Assembly: GCF_006228125.1 (NCBI RefSeq)
Contig: NZ_VDFY01000106.1
Span: 1 to 64,000 of the forward strand
Reading direction: 5' to 3'
DNA: 64,000 bases
Source: Micromonospora orduensis
GTDB taxonomy: Bacteria > Actinomycetota > Actinomycetes > Mycobacteriales > Micromonosporaceae
The translations under genes were made by a program, and so were the position numbers. Shown here piece after piece: positions 54,894 through 62,779 of this stretch. The number at the start of each line of letters is the position of its first letter. The first letter of the stretch is position 1. Below the pieces are notes generated by a model. The model ran no database searches, was not told the origin of the DNA, and worked only from the letters and a program-made list of their open reading frames with translations.

Positions 54894-55606
54894 TTGCCGG
54901 CCGCCGCCACGGCCGCGGTGAGGCCCTGCGGGCTGCGGTCGGCCAGCGGCTGGCCGTTGACCAGGATGGTCGGCGTGCCGGTGACGTCGCTGCGGCTGGC
55001 CTCGTCGGTGACGTGCGCGGTCCACGTCCGGTAGGTGCCGTCCTTGACGCAGCCGCCGAACGAGCCACGGTCGAGCCCCACCCCGGCGCCGATGTCGATC
55101 AGCTCGTCGTTGCTGAGCCCGGCGCTGCCCTCCGGTGGCTGCTTCGCGAAGAGCGCCTTGGCGTACTCCCGGAACTTTCCGCCGGCCGCGGCGCAGCCGG
55201 AGGCGGCCGAGGAGCGGGTCGAGTACTCGGTGGTGGAGAAGCGGTTGAGGTACGCCACCGGGTGGTAGACGACCTTCGCCTTGTTCTCGGCGACCAGCTG
55301 TTCCAGGGTGGCCCCGCTGGTCTGCTCGAACTGGTTGCAGGCCGGGCAGAGGAAGTCCTCGTAGACGTCGATGGTGACCGGGCCGCCGCCGGTGACGATG
55401 CCGGTGCCGTCGGCGTTCGCTCCGGGCGGGGTGGTGAAGGTGTCCGACTTCTGGCTGGACCAGACGCCCCAGCCGATCACGCCGGCGATGATCAGCACGG
55501 CGACGGCGGCGGCGGAGATCCAGATCGTGCGGCGGCGGCGCCGTTCGCGGGCGAGCTGCTCGCGGACCACCCGGGCGGCGTCCCGCTGCCCCTTGCGACT
55601 ACTCAT
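54890..55606 (-). CDS. DsbA-family thiol-disulfide oxidoreductase, membrane-anchored
   Basis: 238 residues. A cytoplasmic basic N-terminus and one helix (IWISAAAVAVLIIAGVIGWGVW, 28-49) precede a thioredoxin-fold DsbA domain with active site CPAC (Cys87, Cys90 in YEDFLCPACNQFEQ) and the cis-Pro loop TGTPTILVNG. It forms disulfides in exported proteins. Two extra Cys (GCAAAGG, GGCVKDG) occur in the helical insert. It overlaps the MauE-like gene by eight bases; a MauE/DoxX partner commonly supplies redox equivalents. Confidence 0.92.
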   Translation of the reverse strand: MSSRKGQRDAARVVREQLARERRRRRTIWISAAAVAVLIIAGVIGWGVWSSQKSDTFTTPPGANADGTGIVTGGGPVTIDVYEDFLCPACNQFEQTSGATLEQLVAENKAKVVYHPVAYLNRFSTTEYSTRSSAASGCAAAGGKFREYAKALFAKQPPEGSAGLSNDELIDIGAGVGLDRGSFGGCVKDGTYRTWTAHVTDEASRSDVTGTPTILVNGQPLADRSPQGLTAAVAAAGK

Positions 55607-56123
55607 CCTCGTCCTCCACAGCGGGTTCGCCGGACAGCCACCCGTCCACCGATACGGGCGTACGTGGCCAGATCAGTAGAAATCCGGCCAGTACCAAGAA
55701 TCCCAGGTCGCGCAGGATCTCCGGGAGGTAACTGGGTGCCTGCCCCTGCGCCAACTGCCCACCGCTGCCGAAACAGCCGCAGTCGATGGACAGGCCGCGC
55801 GCCCACGCCGAGGCGATCCCCGCGATGAAGACCACGAGCAGCGCGACCGACACCCCCGCGCCGAGTCGGGTGGCCAGCCCGAGCAGCAGGAGCACGCCCA
55901 GCGCCAGCTCGACGAAGGGCAGCGCGGCGCCGATCACTGTCGCCACGTCGTACGGCAGCACCTGGTACGCGTTGACGGCCCGCCCGGACGCGGCCAGGTC
56001 GCCGACCTTCGACGCGCCGGCGATCAGCCAGACGGCGGCGAGGCCGAGCCGGGCCGCGACGCCGAGCCAGGGGCGGACGACGGGCCAGCGGCCGGCCCGG
56101 GTTGGGGGTGCTGTCACGCTCAT
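55599..56123 (-). CDS. MauE/DoxX-family membrane protein
   Basis: 174 residues with four membrane helices. Landmarks are LGLAAVWLIAGASKVGDLAASGRAVNAYQVLP and the paired cysteines SIDCGCFGSGGQL in the loop after helix 3, typical of MauE-like redox partners. ATG 56123 (MSVTAPP) is used; ATG 56135 is in frame. It probably exchanges electrons with the DsbA-like protein encoded next. The ECF sigma gene lies upstream on the same strand. Confidence 0.88.
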   Translation of the reverse strand: MSVTAPPTRAGRWPVVRPWLGVAARLGLAAVWLIAGASKVGDLAASGRAVNAYQVLPYDVATVIGAALPFVELALGVLLLLGLATRLGAGVSVALLVVFIAGIASAWARGLSIDCGCFGSGGQLAQGQAPSYLPEILRDLGFLVLAGFLLIWPRTPVSVDGWLSGEPAVEDEDE

Positions 56124-56155
56124 TTGTCGTCTCATCTCCGCCGGAAGTTCCGCGT

Positions 56156-56746
56156 TCAGCCGGCCAGGGCGTCGCCGACCGCCTCGACCAGCTCGTCGCG
56201 GGCCCGGGCGACCCGGGACCGGATGGTGCCCACCGGCACCCCCTCGATCGCGGCGGCCTCCGCGTACGACAGGCCGAGCAGCTGCGTGAGCACGAACGCG
56301 GCACGCCGTTCGGCGCTCAACCGACGGACCAGATCGGTGGCGCCGAACTGCCCGGCCGGGTCCGGATGCGGCCGGTCGGTGTACGCGTTCGCCGTCAACC
56401 GCTCGTCGAGCCGGCGACGGCGCACCACGGTCCGCAGATGGTCGGCGCAGGCCCGCCGGGCGATGCCGAGCAGCCAGGTGCGGGCCGTGGAGCGACCCTC
56501 GAACGCCGGCAGCGCCCGGAACGCCCGCAGGTAGGTCTCCTGGGTCAGATCGTCGGCGCTGTCGGTGTCGACCAGGGCCGCGGCGAAGCGCCAGACCTCG
56601 GCCTGGGTCAGCCGGACGAAGGCGGCCTGAGCGGCGGGATCACCGTCACGGGCGGTCAACGCCCACTCGGTCGCCGGATCCCGGACGGCGTCACCGGTCG
56701 GCTCGGCCGGACCGGAGGCGCCTGTGTCACGCGGGACAGGGATCAC
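56156..56746 (-). CDS. ECF sigma factor, SigC-like
   Basis: 196 residues with region 2 (FAAALVDTDSADDLTQETYLRAFRALPAFEG) and region 4 (RRAAFVLTQLLGLSYAEAAAIEGVPVGTIRSRVARARDEL). No anti-sigma gene is next to it; the neighbours are redox proteins. Mycobacterial SigC likewise lacks a known anti-sigma and is linked to copper, and here copper genes lie divergently across 202 bases. A candidate ECF promoter faces those genes. Confidence 0.92.
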   Translation of the reverse strand: MIPVPRDTGASGPAEPTGDAVRDPATEWALTARDGDPAAQAAFVRLTQAEVWRFAAALVDTDSADDLTQETYLRAFRALPAFEGRSTARTWLLGIARRACADHLRTVVRRRRLDERLTANAYTDRPHPDPAGQFGATDLVRRLSAERRAAFVLTQLLGLSYAEAAAIEGVPVGTIRSRVARARDELVEAVGDALAG

Positions 56747-56817
56747 GACAACCCAGGTTACGCGGCGCCCGGCGGAGCGTCAGGGTCCTTCGGCCCTTGG
56801 ATGGTCTGCGCCACGTC

Positions 56818-56846
56818 GGGAACTTTTCCCCGCGCCGCGCCGACTA
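56818..56846 (+). promoter_or_regulatory. Putative ECF-sigma promoter upstream of copCD
   Basis: GGGAAC (56818-56823) and CGACTA (56841-56846) with a 17-base spacer, in the intergenic region between the ECF sigma gene and the CopCD gene. GGGAAC is a common ECF -35. A 15-codon ORF (MTRDQVRAALAAGRR, 56854-56901) follows and could be a leader peptide. Confidence 0.4.
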
Positions 56847-56948
56847 CCTGCTCATGACACGCGACCAGGTACGCGCGGCGCTGGCGGCTGGGCGCAGGTG
56901 AGCGGTTCACCCGCCTCGGGTCGCCGAGAGCCACGCCGGTCGGCGACC

Positions 56949-58619
56949 ATGGCCGGCATGACTGTCGCCCCCCGCCGTTGGATCACCCGGCTGGCCGCAG
57001 CCGCCGGTCTCCTGGTCACCGTCGTCGCCCTGTTGATCGCGCCGGCCACCCCCGCCAGCGCCCACGCGGTGCTGTCGAGCAGCAGCCCGGCAGCCTCCGC
57101 GGTGGTGCCGAGCGGGCCGTCCGAGGTGGTCCTCACGTTCACCGAGTCGGTCCGCAAGGTCCCCGACAAGGTGAGGGTGATCGCGCCGGACGGCTCCCGG
57201 GCCGACCGGGGTGAGCCGTCGTTCGACGGGGCCGTGGTGACCATCCCGGTGGACCCGTCCGGCGAGCGCGGCACCTACCTGGTCACCTTCCGGGTGATCT
57301 CCGCCGACAGTCACCCGGTCTCCGGCGCCTTCACCTACTCGGTGGGCGCGCCCTCGACCCCGCCTGTCGACGCCGGCAACGACAGCCGCGCCAACCCGGT
57401 GGTCGTCAACGCGGTGAAGGTCGCCCGTTTCCTCGGCTACGCCGGCCTGGTGCTGCTGGTCGGGCCGGTGCTGGTGCTCGCCGCGCTGTGGCCGCGGCGG
57501 CTTCCCCGGCGGGGGCCGAGCCGGCTGGCCTGGACCGGCCTCGGATTGGTGGCCCTGGCCACCATCGCCGACCTGTGGTTGCAGGTGCCCTACACCGCCG
57601 GTGGTGGCATCTTCGCGGTGACCGGCGAGGGGTTCGGCAGCGTGTTCGGCAGTGCCTTCGGCGCCGCCCACCTGGTCCGGCTCGGCCTGCTGGCGGCCTC
57701 GGCGTTCCTGCTCCGGCCGATGCTGGCCCGCCCGGCCGGCCGCGCGGACGCGATCATCCTGGCCGTGCTGGGCGGGGCCGCGCTGCTGACCTGGCCGCTG
57801 GCCGGGCACCCGGCGGCGTCCCCGGCGCCTGCGGTGTCGGTGGTCGTCGACGCGGTCCACCTCGGCAGCATGGCGGTCTGGCTGGGCGGTCTGCTGATGC
57901 TCGGCGGTTTCCTGCTGCGCCAGGCCGACGAGCGGGAGCTGGGCGCGATCCTGCCGATCTGGTCCCGGTGGGCGGCGCTCGCCGTCTCGGCGCTGCTGCT
58001 GGCCGGCACCGTCCAGGCGTTGATCGAGGTGGCCACCCTCGACGCCCTGGTCAGCACCACCTACGGACGACTGCTGCTGGCCAAGATCGGCCTGTTCGCG
58101 ATCGTCATCGCCGTGGCCGCGTACTCCCGGCAGATGGTGCGTCGACGCGTCGCCGCGCAGCGGCCGGTGCCGGTGCGCCGGGCGGTCTGGGTGGAGCTGG
58201 CCGTCACCGCGGTGGTGCTGGGCCTGTCCGCGACGTTGGTGCAGACCACACCCGCGCGGACCGCCGTTGCGGAGCCCGCCGGCACCCAGGCCGAGCTGTT
58301 CACCACCACCCTGTCCAGCCCGCTGTACTCCCTGCGGGTCGAACTGGACCCGCAGCAGCGGGGCAACAACTCGATCCACCTGTACGCGTACGCCCCGGAC
58401 AACCAGTCGCAGCCGCTGCCGGTGGCGGAGTGGAAGGCCACCGCGGCGCTGCCATCGGCCGGGATCGAGCCGATCGACGTCCCGCTGCTGCCGCTTGTCG
58501 ACAACCACGCGTACGGCGACGTCAGCCTGCCGGCCGCCGGCGACTGGCAGCTGAAGATCACTGTCCGGACTACCGACATCGACCAGGCCACGGTGACCGC
58601 CACCGTGCCCATCCGTTAG
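56949..58619 (+). CDS. CopC-CopD fusion, copper handling/import
   Basis: 556 residues. A signal peptide (1-38, ATPASA) leaves a mature N-terminus HAVLSSSSPAA, where His39 is the CopC copper ligand. The CopC domain (39-135; ISADSHPVSGAFTYSV holds another His ligand) is followed by CopD membrane domain helices (about 155-450; GHPAASPAP, VVVDAVHLGSMAVWLGGLLMLGGF). A C-terminal extracytoplasmic beta domain (about 460-556, YtkA-like) ends the protein. CopCD proteins take up or sequester Cu. ATG 56949 is used; ATG 56958 is in frame. YcnI follows 17 bases later. Confidence 0.92.
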   Translation: MAGMTVAPRRWITRLAAAAGLLVTVVALLIAPATPASAHAVLSSSSPAASAVVPSGPSEVVLTFTESVRKVPDKVRVIAPDGSRADRGEPSFDGAVVTIPVDPSGERGTYLVTFRVISADSHPVSGAFTYSVGAPSTPPVDAGNDSRANPVVVNAVKVARFLGYAGLVLLVGPVLVLAALWPRRLPRRGPSRLAWTGLGLVALATIADLWLQVPYTAGGGIFAVTGEGFGSVFGSAFGAAHLVRLGLLAASAFLLRPMLARPAGRADAIILAVLGGAALLTWPLAGHPAASPAPAVSVVVDAVHLGSMAVWLGGLLMLGGFLLRQADERELGAILPIWSRWAALAVSALLLAGTVQALIEVATLDALVSTTYGRLLLAKIGLFAIVIAVAAYSRQMVRRRVAAQRPVPVRRAVWVELAVTAVVLGLSATLVQTTPARTAVAEPAGTQAELFTTTLSSPLYSLRVELDPQQRGNNSIHLYAYAPDNQSQPLPVAEWKATAALPSAGIEPIDVPLLPLVDNHAYGDVSLPAAGDWQLKITVRTTDIDQATVTATVPIR

Positions 58620-58636
58620 AGAGGCTCCCGAAACCC

Positions 58637-59362
58637 ATGACCCGACTCCGGCGTACCGCAACCGCCGCTGCCGCCCTGGCGTTCACCGCCGTCGCTGTCC
58701 TCGGCTTCGCCGGGGCCGCCTCCGCCCACGTCACCGTGAACCCGAAGGAGGCCACCCAGGGCGGCTACGCCCGGCTGGCGTTCCGGGTGCCCAACGAGAG
58801 CGACACCGCGTCGACCACCAAGCTGGAGGTGGTGCTGCCGGAGAACGCCCCGGTCGGCTCGGTGTCGACGCAGCCGGTGCCCGGGTGGACGGTGGCCGTG
58901 GAGAAGCGCAAGGTGGATCCGCCCATCGAGGTGCACGGCAGCCAGATCACCGAGGCGGTCTCCAAGATCACCTGGACGGCTGCGGGGGACGCCGCGGTCA
59001 AGCCGGGCCAGTTCCAGGAGTTCGGGGTCTCGATGGGTCCGCTGCCCAAGGTCGAGTCGATGGTCTTCAAGACCCTCCAGACGTACTCCGACGGCAACGT
59101 GTCGCGGTGGATCGACGAGCCGCAGCCGGGCGGCGCGGAGCCGGAGAAGCCGGCGCCGGTGCTCACCCTGACGGCCGCCGCGCCGTCGGCGTCGGCCGCG
59201 CCGGCCGCCGCCGTGGCCTCCCGCGACGACGATGACGACGACGAGGGCGACGGCCTGACGGTCGGCCTCGCGATCGCCGGTCTCGTCGCCGGTCTGGCCG
59301 GTCTGGCGCTGGGTGGGCTGGCGTTCGCCCGGACCCGCCGGGATCCGGCCGCCAGGTCCTGA
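58637..59362 (+). CDS. YcnI-like copper-binding membrane protein (DUF1775)
   Basis: 241 residues. The signal peptide (1-30, FAGAASA) leaves His31 as first residue (HVTVNPKEATQGG), the single-His copper brace of YcnI. The DUF1775 domain spans about 31-165 (FRVPNESD, ITWTAAGDAAVKPGQFQEFGVSMGPLP). An acidic DDDDDDE linker (about 196-203) and a C-terminal helix (LAIAGLVAGLAGLALGGLAF) anchor it. Pairing with CopCD and a divergent DsbA/sigma set indicates a copper module. A rho-independent terminator follows. Confidence 0.93.
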   Translation: MTRLRRTATAAAALAFTAVAVLGFAGAASAHVTVNPKEATQGGYARLAFRVPNESDTASTTKLEVVLPENAPVGSVSTQPVPGWTVAVEKRKVDPPIEVHGSQITEAVSKITWTAAGDAAVKPGQFQEFGVSMGPLPKVESMVFKTLQTYSDGNVSRWIDEPQPGGAEPEKPAPVLTLTAAAPSASAAPAAAVASRDDDDDDEGDGLTVGLAIAGLVAGLAGLALGGLAFARTRRDPAARS

Positions 59363-59377
59363 CCCACCGCGCAACCG

Positions 59378-59415
59378 CTGGCCCGCCGGACATCCGGCGG
59401 GCCAGCCTGCTTTTC
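59378..59415 (+). terminator. Rho-independent terminator after ycnI-like gene
   Basis: Arms CTGGCCCGCCGGA (59378-59390) and the exact complement (59393-59405), loop CA, followed by CCTGCTTTT. It begins 16 bases after the stop. Confidence 0.85.
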
Positions 59416-59505
59416 GTGGCCGGAACCGGTCGTGCCGTGGATATCCCCTGATCAGACGGTCGACGTCGGTAAGGTCGGCCGGGTATCTGGCTACGGAGGG
59501 GGACG

Positions 59506-60561
59506 GTGCGAATGCGTTTCGTGCGGGCGATCGCCGGAGTGCTGCTGTTGGTCGTCGGGATTCCGGCGCTGTTCGCCGGTGGGGCGCTCTGGCTGGTGAC
59601 CCGGCACGCCGACCCTGGTGGGGCCTTCGCCGCCCGCTTCGAGACGGTCCGCACACCCGGGCACGCCGTCGTCGTCGGCGACCTCGACCGGCTGCTGCGG
59701 CAGGAGGCGCCCTTCGCGCGTACCGCCCAGACCCGGCTGCGGGTGGACGCCCGCACGCCCGACGGCCCGGCGTTCGTCGGCCTGGCGCCCACCGCCGAGG
59801 TGCGCCGCTGGCTGGAGTCGGTGCCGCACGCCACGGTCCGCCGCGTCGCGTTGGCGCGGGGTCCGCTGCCGGTCCGGCTGGACCCGGCCGGCCCGACCGT
59901 CGTACCGGCCGCCGGCGAGCCAGCCAGCCCGCTGGGCCGCCCCTTCTGGGTACGCGAGGGAATCGGCTCGCTGGAGTGGACGGCCGACGACCTGGCCGGC
60001 GAGCCGATGAGCCTGGTGGTGATGCGCCCGGACGGCGGCGCCGACCTCGCGCTGGATCTGCGGGCGGAGTTGCGGGCCACCTGGACCGGCCCGGCGACCT
60101 GGGGCCTGCTCGCCCTCGGGGTGCTGCTGGTGGTGGGCGCGGTGCTGCTCCTGCTGCGACCACAGCGTCCCCGCGAGGTGGTCTTCGTGGTCGAACCGGA
60201 CCAGGTGCCGGTGCTCGCCGGCCGCCTCGGGGTCACCTCGCTGAGTGGCCTCGGCGTCCGGGAGCACGCTGCGGCCCCGCCGATTCCGGCGGTGCGGCAG
60301 CTCGCTCCGGTCGGCTCGGGGGAGCGACCCCGCTCGGCGATCGGTGCCGAGCCGGCCCGCCCGGCCACCCTCGCCGACCTGGAGGCGCCGGCGGAGCGGC
60401 CCCGCCCGCCCGAGGTGACGTTGAGTCTGGCCTGGCCGCCGTCGGGGGCCGAGCCGACGGCCCGGCCGGTGGCGGTGGACGAGACGGCGAGCGGCCCTCC
60501 GCGCTGCCGACGCGGAGGGCCGCCCTCACCGGGGGATCGGTGCTACCCGAGCGACGCTTGA
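59506..60561 (+). CDS. Two-helix membrane protein of unknown function
   Basis: 351 residues from GTG 59506, five bases after GGAGGG (an ATG at 59512 is in frame). Helix 1 is AIAGVLLLVVGIPALFAGGALWLV. An extracytoplasmic domain (about 35-195; PGHAVVVGDLDRLLRQEAPFARTAQTRLRV, GSLEWTADDLAGEPMSLVVM) precedes helix 2 (TWGLLALGVLLVVGAVLLLL). A cytoplasmic Pro/Ala-rich tail follows. The family is common in actinobacteria but has no role I can name. Convergent with the GT87 gene, 33 bases apart. Confidence 0.75.
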   Translation: MRMRFVRAIAGVLLLVVGIPALFAGGALWLVTRHADPGGAFAARFETVRTPGHAVVVGDLDRLLRQEAPFARTAQTRLRVDARTPDGPAFVGLAPTAEVRRWLESVPHATVRRVALARGPLPVRLDPAGPTVVPAAGEPASPLGRPFWVREGIGSLEWTADDLAGEPMSLVVMRPDGGADLALDLRAELRATWTGPATWGLLALGVLLVVGAVLLLLRPQRPREVVFVVEPDQVPVLAGRLGVTSLSGLGVREHAAAPPIPAVRQLAPVGSGERPRSAIGAEPARPATLADLEAPAERPRPPEVTLSLAWPPSGAEPTARPVAVDETASGPPRCRRGGPPSPGDRCYPSDA

Positions 60562-60594
60562 GGTAGATGAGACCAGATTAAACCGTGATAGCGG

Positions 60595-61887
60595 CTACTG
60601 GGGATGTCTGTCCATTTGGTGCGATTTTTCCTCGGGCTGCGGTTGGTCCACTTGCCGGCGGCGCACCGAGCGCACCGGAAGGGCCGCCAGCAGCACCAGA
60701 CTGAGGAGCACGTACGTGTTCTGCGTGACGAAGTCGACCGGGTCATGGGTGCGGACCGGTGCGGTGCCCCACTTCTGGAACGTCACCACGCCGTAGACGA
60801 CCACGGCGGTGGCGACCAGCGCGAGCCCGGTCAACCACCGGCGTCGGCGGGCCTCGTCCGGCCGGTCCGCGCTCAACGCCGCGTCCGCGAGCAGCACCAC
60901 CGCCGGCACGAACCAGTAGATGTGGTGGGTCCACGTGATCGGGCTGACCAGGGCGCCGACCAGGCCGGTCAACGTCAGGCCGGTCAGCAGGTCACCGGCC
61001 CGGGCCGCGCGGGCCGCCCGCCACAGTCCATAGGCGGCGACGACGGCGACCACCAGCAGCCAGAGCGGCCGGTCCGGCTTCTCCGGCGCGGTGAACCTGC
61101 TGAGCAGACCGAAGAGCGACTGGTTGCCGACGTAGTCGGTGCGGCCCACCCGGTCGTTGTCCCACAGCTCCCGGGTCCAGAAACGCCACGAGTCCTCCGG
61201 CGCGATCGCCGCCGCGAGCAGCGTCGCCGCCGCCGCGGTCGCGCTCGCCACCACCGCGGCCCGCCACCGTCGGGTGGCCAGCAGGTACACGATGAAGATG
61301 CCGGGGAAGAGCTTGAGCGCCGTCGCCAGCCCCACGCCGACCCCGGCCCACCGCCGCGCCTGCGGTACGGCGAACAGCAGGTCGGCCAGGATCAGCACCA
61401 CCAGCAGCATGTTGATCTGCCCGAAGGTGATCGTCTCGCGGGTGCTCTCCACGGCCAGCACCAGCAGCACGGCGACGGTAAGCGTGAACGCCCGGGGCAG
61501 GTGGTGCCTGGCGATCACCGGCGTCACCAGCCAACGGGTCGTCACCACCACGGCCAGGATGGTGAGCACCGTGAAGATCGTCACGGTGGCACCGAGCCGC
61601 AGCAGCCCGAACGGCCACAGCAGAAGGGCGCTGAACGGCGGGTAGGTGAAGTACAACTCGCCCTGCACCCGGTCCGGCTGGACGTAGTCGTAGAGCGGGT
61701 TGCCGGCCGTCCACCAGTCCATGGCCGACATGTAGATCTTCAGGTCGAAGAAGTTGTGCACCAGCCCTGGCAGGTACAGCGCCGGCAGCACGGCGGCCAG
61801 GGCCACCACCGCCACCAGCCGACGGACCGTACGGCCGCCGGGATCGTCCTCGGTGATGGCGGGCGGAGCGACGGGTTCTGCTGGCAC
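60595..61887 (-). CDS. GT87-family polyprenyl-phosphomannose-dependent mannosyltransferase
   Basis: 430 residues with about 10-11 membrane helices, GT-C fold. The first loop carries FFDLKIYMSAMDWWTAGNPLYDYVQP with the catalytic Asp near the membrane, and YFTYPPFSALLLWPFGLL is typical of the PimE/MptC-like DUF2029 (GT87) family. TWTHHIYWFVPAVVLL is a late helix. It adds mannose (or a related pentose) to glycolipids outside the membrane. GTG 61887 was chosen because the frame otherwise runs antisense into orn. Possible partner of the two GT4 enzymes at 22-24 kb. Confidence 0.88.
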   Translation of the reverse strand: MPAEPVAPPAITEDDPGGRTVRRLVAVVALAAVLPALYLPGLVHNFFDLKIYMSAMDWWTAGNPLYDYVQPDRVQGELYFTYPPFSALLLWPFGLLRLGATVTIFTVLTILAVVVTTRWLVTPVIARHHLPRAFTLTVAVLLVLAVESTRETITFGQINMLLVVLILADLLFAVPQARRWAGVGVGLATALKLFPGIFIVYLLATRRWRAAVVASATAAAATLLAAAIAPEDSWRFWTRELWDNDRVGRTDYVGNQSLFGLLSRFTAPEKPDRPLWLLVVAVVAAYGLWRAARAARAGDLLTGLTLTGLVGALVSPITWTHHIYWFVPAVVLLADAALSADRPDEARRRRWLTGLALVATAVVVYGVVTFQKWGTAPVRTHDPVDFVTQNTYVLLSLVLLAALPVRSVRRRQVDQPQPEEKSHQMDRHPQ

Positions 61888-61954
61888 TTGAGAAACCCTA
61901 GCGGTCTGCCGCACCCGGAGCGCGCAGCCACGGGGTGTGGGCTGCGCGTAGGCT

Positions 61955-62551
61955 GTGCCGGTGGCTGAACTCCTCGTCTGGATCGACTGTGAGATGACCG
62001 GTTTGGACCTCGGCAGCGACAAGCTGATCGAGGTCGCGGCACTCGTCACCGATCCCAATCTCAACGTGCTGGGTGACGGGGTCGACGTGGTGATCCACGC
62101 CGACGAGGCCGCGCTGGAGGCGATGCCCGAGATCGTCCAGACGATGCACGCCAAGTCAGGCCTCACCGAGGAGGTCCGCCGCTCGACGGTCACCCTGGCC
62201 GAGGCCGAGGACCTGGTGCTGGAGTACGTCCGCACCTTCGTCAAGGATCCGCGTACGGCGCCGCTGTGCGGCAACTCGATCGCCACCGACCGGGGCTTCA
62301 TCGCCCGGGACATGCCCCGCCTCGACGCGCACCTGCACTACCGCATGATCGACGTCTCCTCGATCAAGGAGCTGTGCCGCCGCTGGTACCCCCGCGTGTA
62401 CTTCGGGCAGCCGCAGAAGGGCCTCGCGCACCGGGCGCTCGCCGACATCCGGGAGAGCATCCGGGAGCTGGAGTACTACCGGCGCACCATCTTCGTCCCG
62501 CTGCCCGGCCCCGACGTCGAGACCGCCAAGGGCATCGCCGCCGAACTCTGA
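61955..62551 (+). CDS. orn: Oligoribonuclease
   Basis: 198-residue DEDDh 3'-5' exonuclease that destroys di- to pentaribonucleotides, including pGpG from c-di-GMP turnover. Asp11 and Glu13 lie in [22 protein letters not shown]; the later catalytic residues are in [14 protein letters not shown] and [14 protein letters not shown]. Full length. GTG 61955 is used (GTG 61961 also possible). A tRNA-His follows about 105 bases later. Confidence 0.97.
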   Translation: MPVAELLVWIDCEMTGLDLGSDKLIEVAALVTDPNLNVLGDGVDVVIHADEAALEAMPEIVQTMHAKSGLTEEVRRSTVTLAEAEDLVLEYVRTFVKDPRTAPLCGNSIATDRGFIARDMPRLDAHLHYRMIDVSSIKELCRRWYPRVYFGQPQKGLAHRALADIRESIRELEYYRRTIFVPLPGPDVETAKGIAAEL

Positions 62552-62604
62552 CCCCTCGGACGCCGAGCCGGGAACCCGCTGGACGTGCCCGGCCGCGGTG
62601 TGGC

Positions 62605-62610
62605 TATTAT
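62605..62610 (+). promoter_or_regulatory. Putative -10 of tRNA-His
   Basis: TATTAT, 47 bases before the tRNA, the most AT-rich hexamer in the region. A loose -35 (CTGGAC) lies 20 bases upstream. Confidence 0.4.
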
Positions 62611-62656
62611 TGGTCCGCACCCCGCCCGGGGCGAACGACCGGGCGACGGCGGCATG

Positions 62657-62732
62657 GTGGCTGTAGCTCAGTTGGCAGAGCACCGGGTTGTGGTCCCGGT
62701 TGTCGTGGGTTCAATTCCCATCAGTCACCCCA
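62657..62732 (+). tRNA. tRNA-His (GTG)
   Basis: Cloverleaf with acceptor GTGGCTG/CAGTCAC, D arm GCTC...GAGC, anticodon stem CCGGG/CCCGG with loop TTGTGGT (anticodon GTG), T arm GTGGG-TTCAATT-CCCAT and encoded CCA (62730-62732). The base before it is G (62656) and the discriminator is C, giving the G-1:C73 pair that HisRS needs. Confidence 0.97.
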
Positions 62733-62736
62733 ACGG

Positions 62737-62764
62737 AAAGCCCCCTCCATTCGGAGGGGGCTTT
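62737..62764 (+). terminator. Terminator of tRNA-His
   Basis: Arms AAAGCCCCCTCC (62737-62748) and GGAGGGGGCTTT (62753-62764), loop ATTC. The right arm ends in TTT. It may also serve the convergent transpeptidase gene. Confidence 0.85.
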
Positions 62765-62779
62765 CGTCGTTCCGGTCGC

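Noticed and set aside
61888-62313. N-terminal extension of the GT87 enzyme over orn
   Set aside because: It runs antisense through a clearly functional orn gene and encodes no membrane-protein-like sequence.
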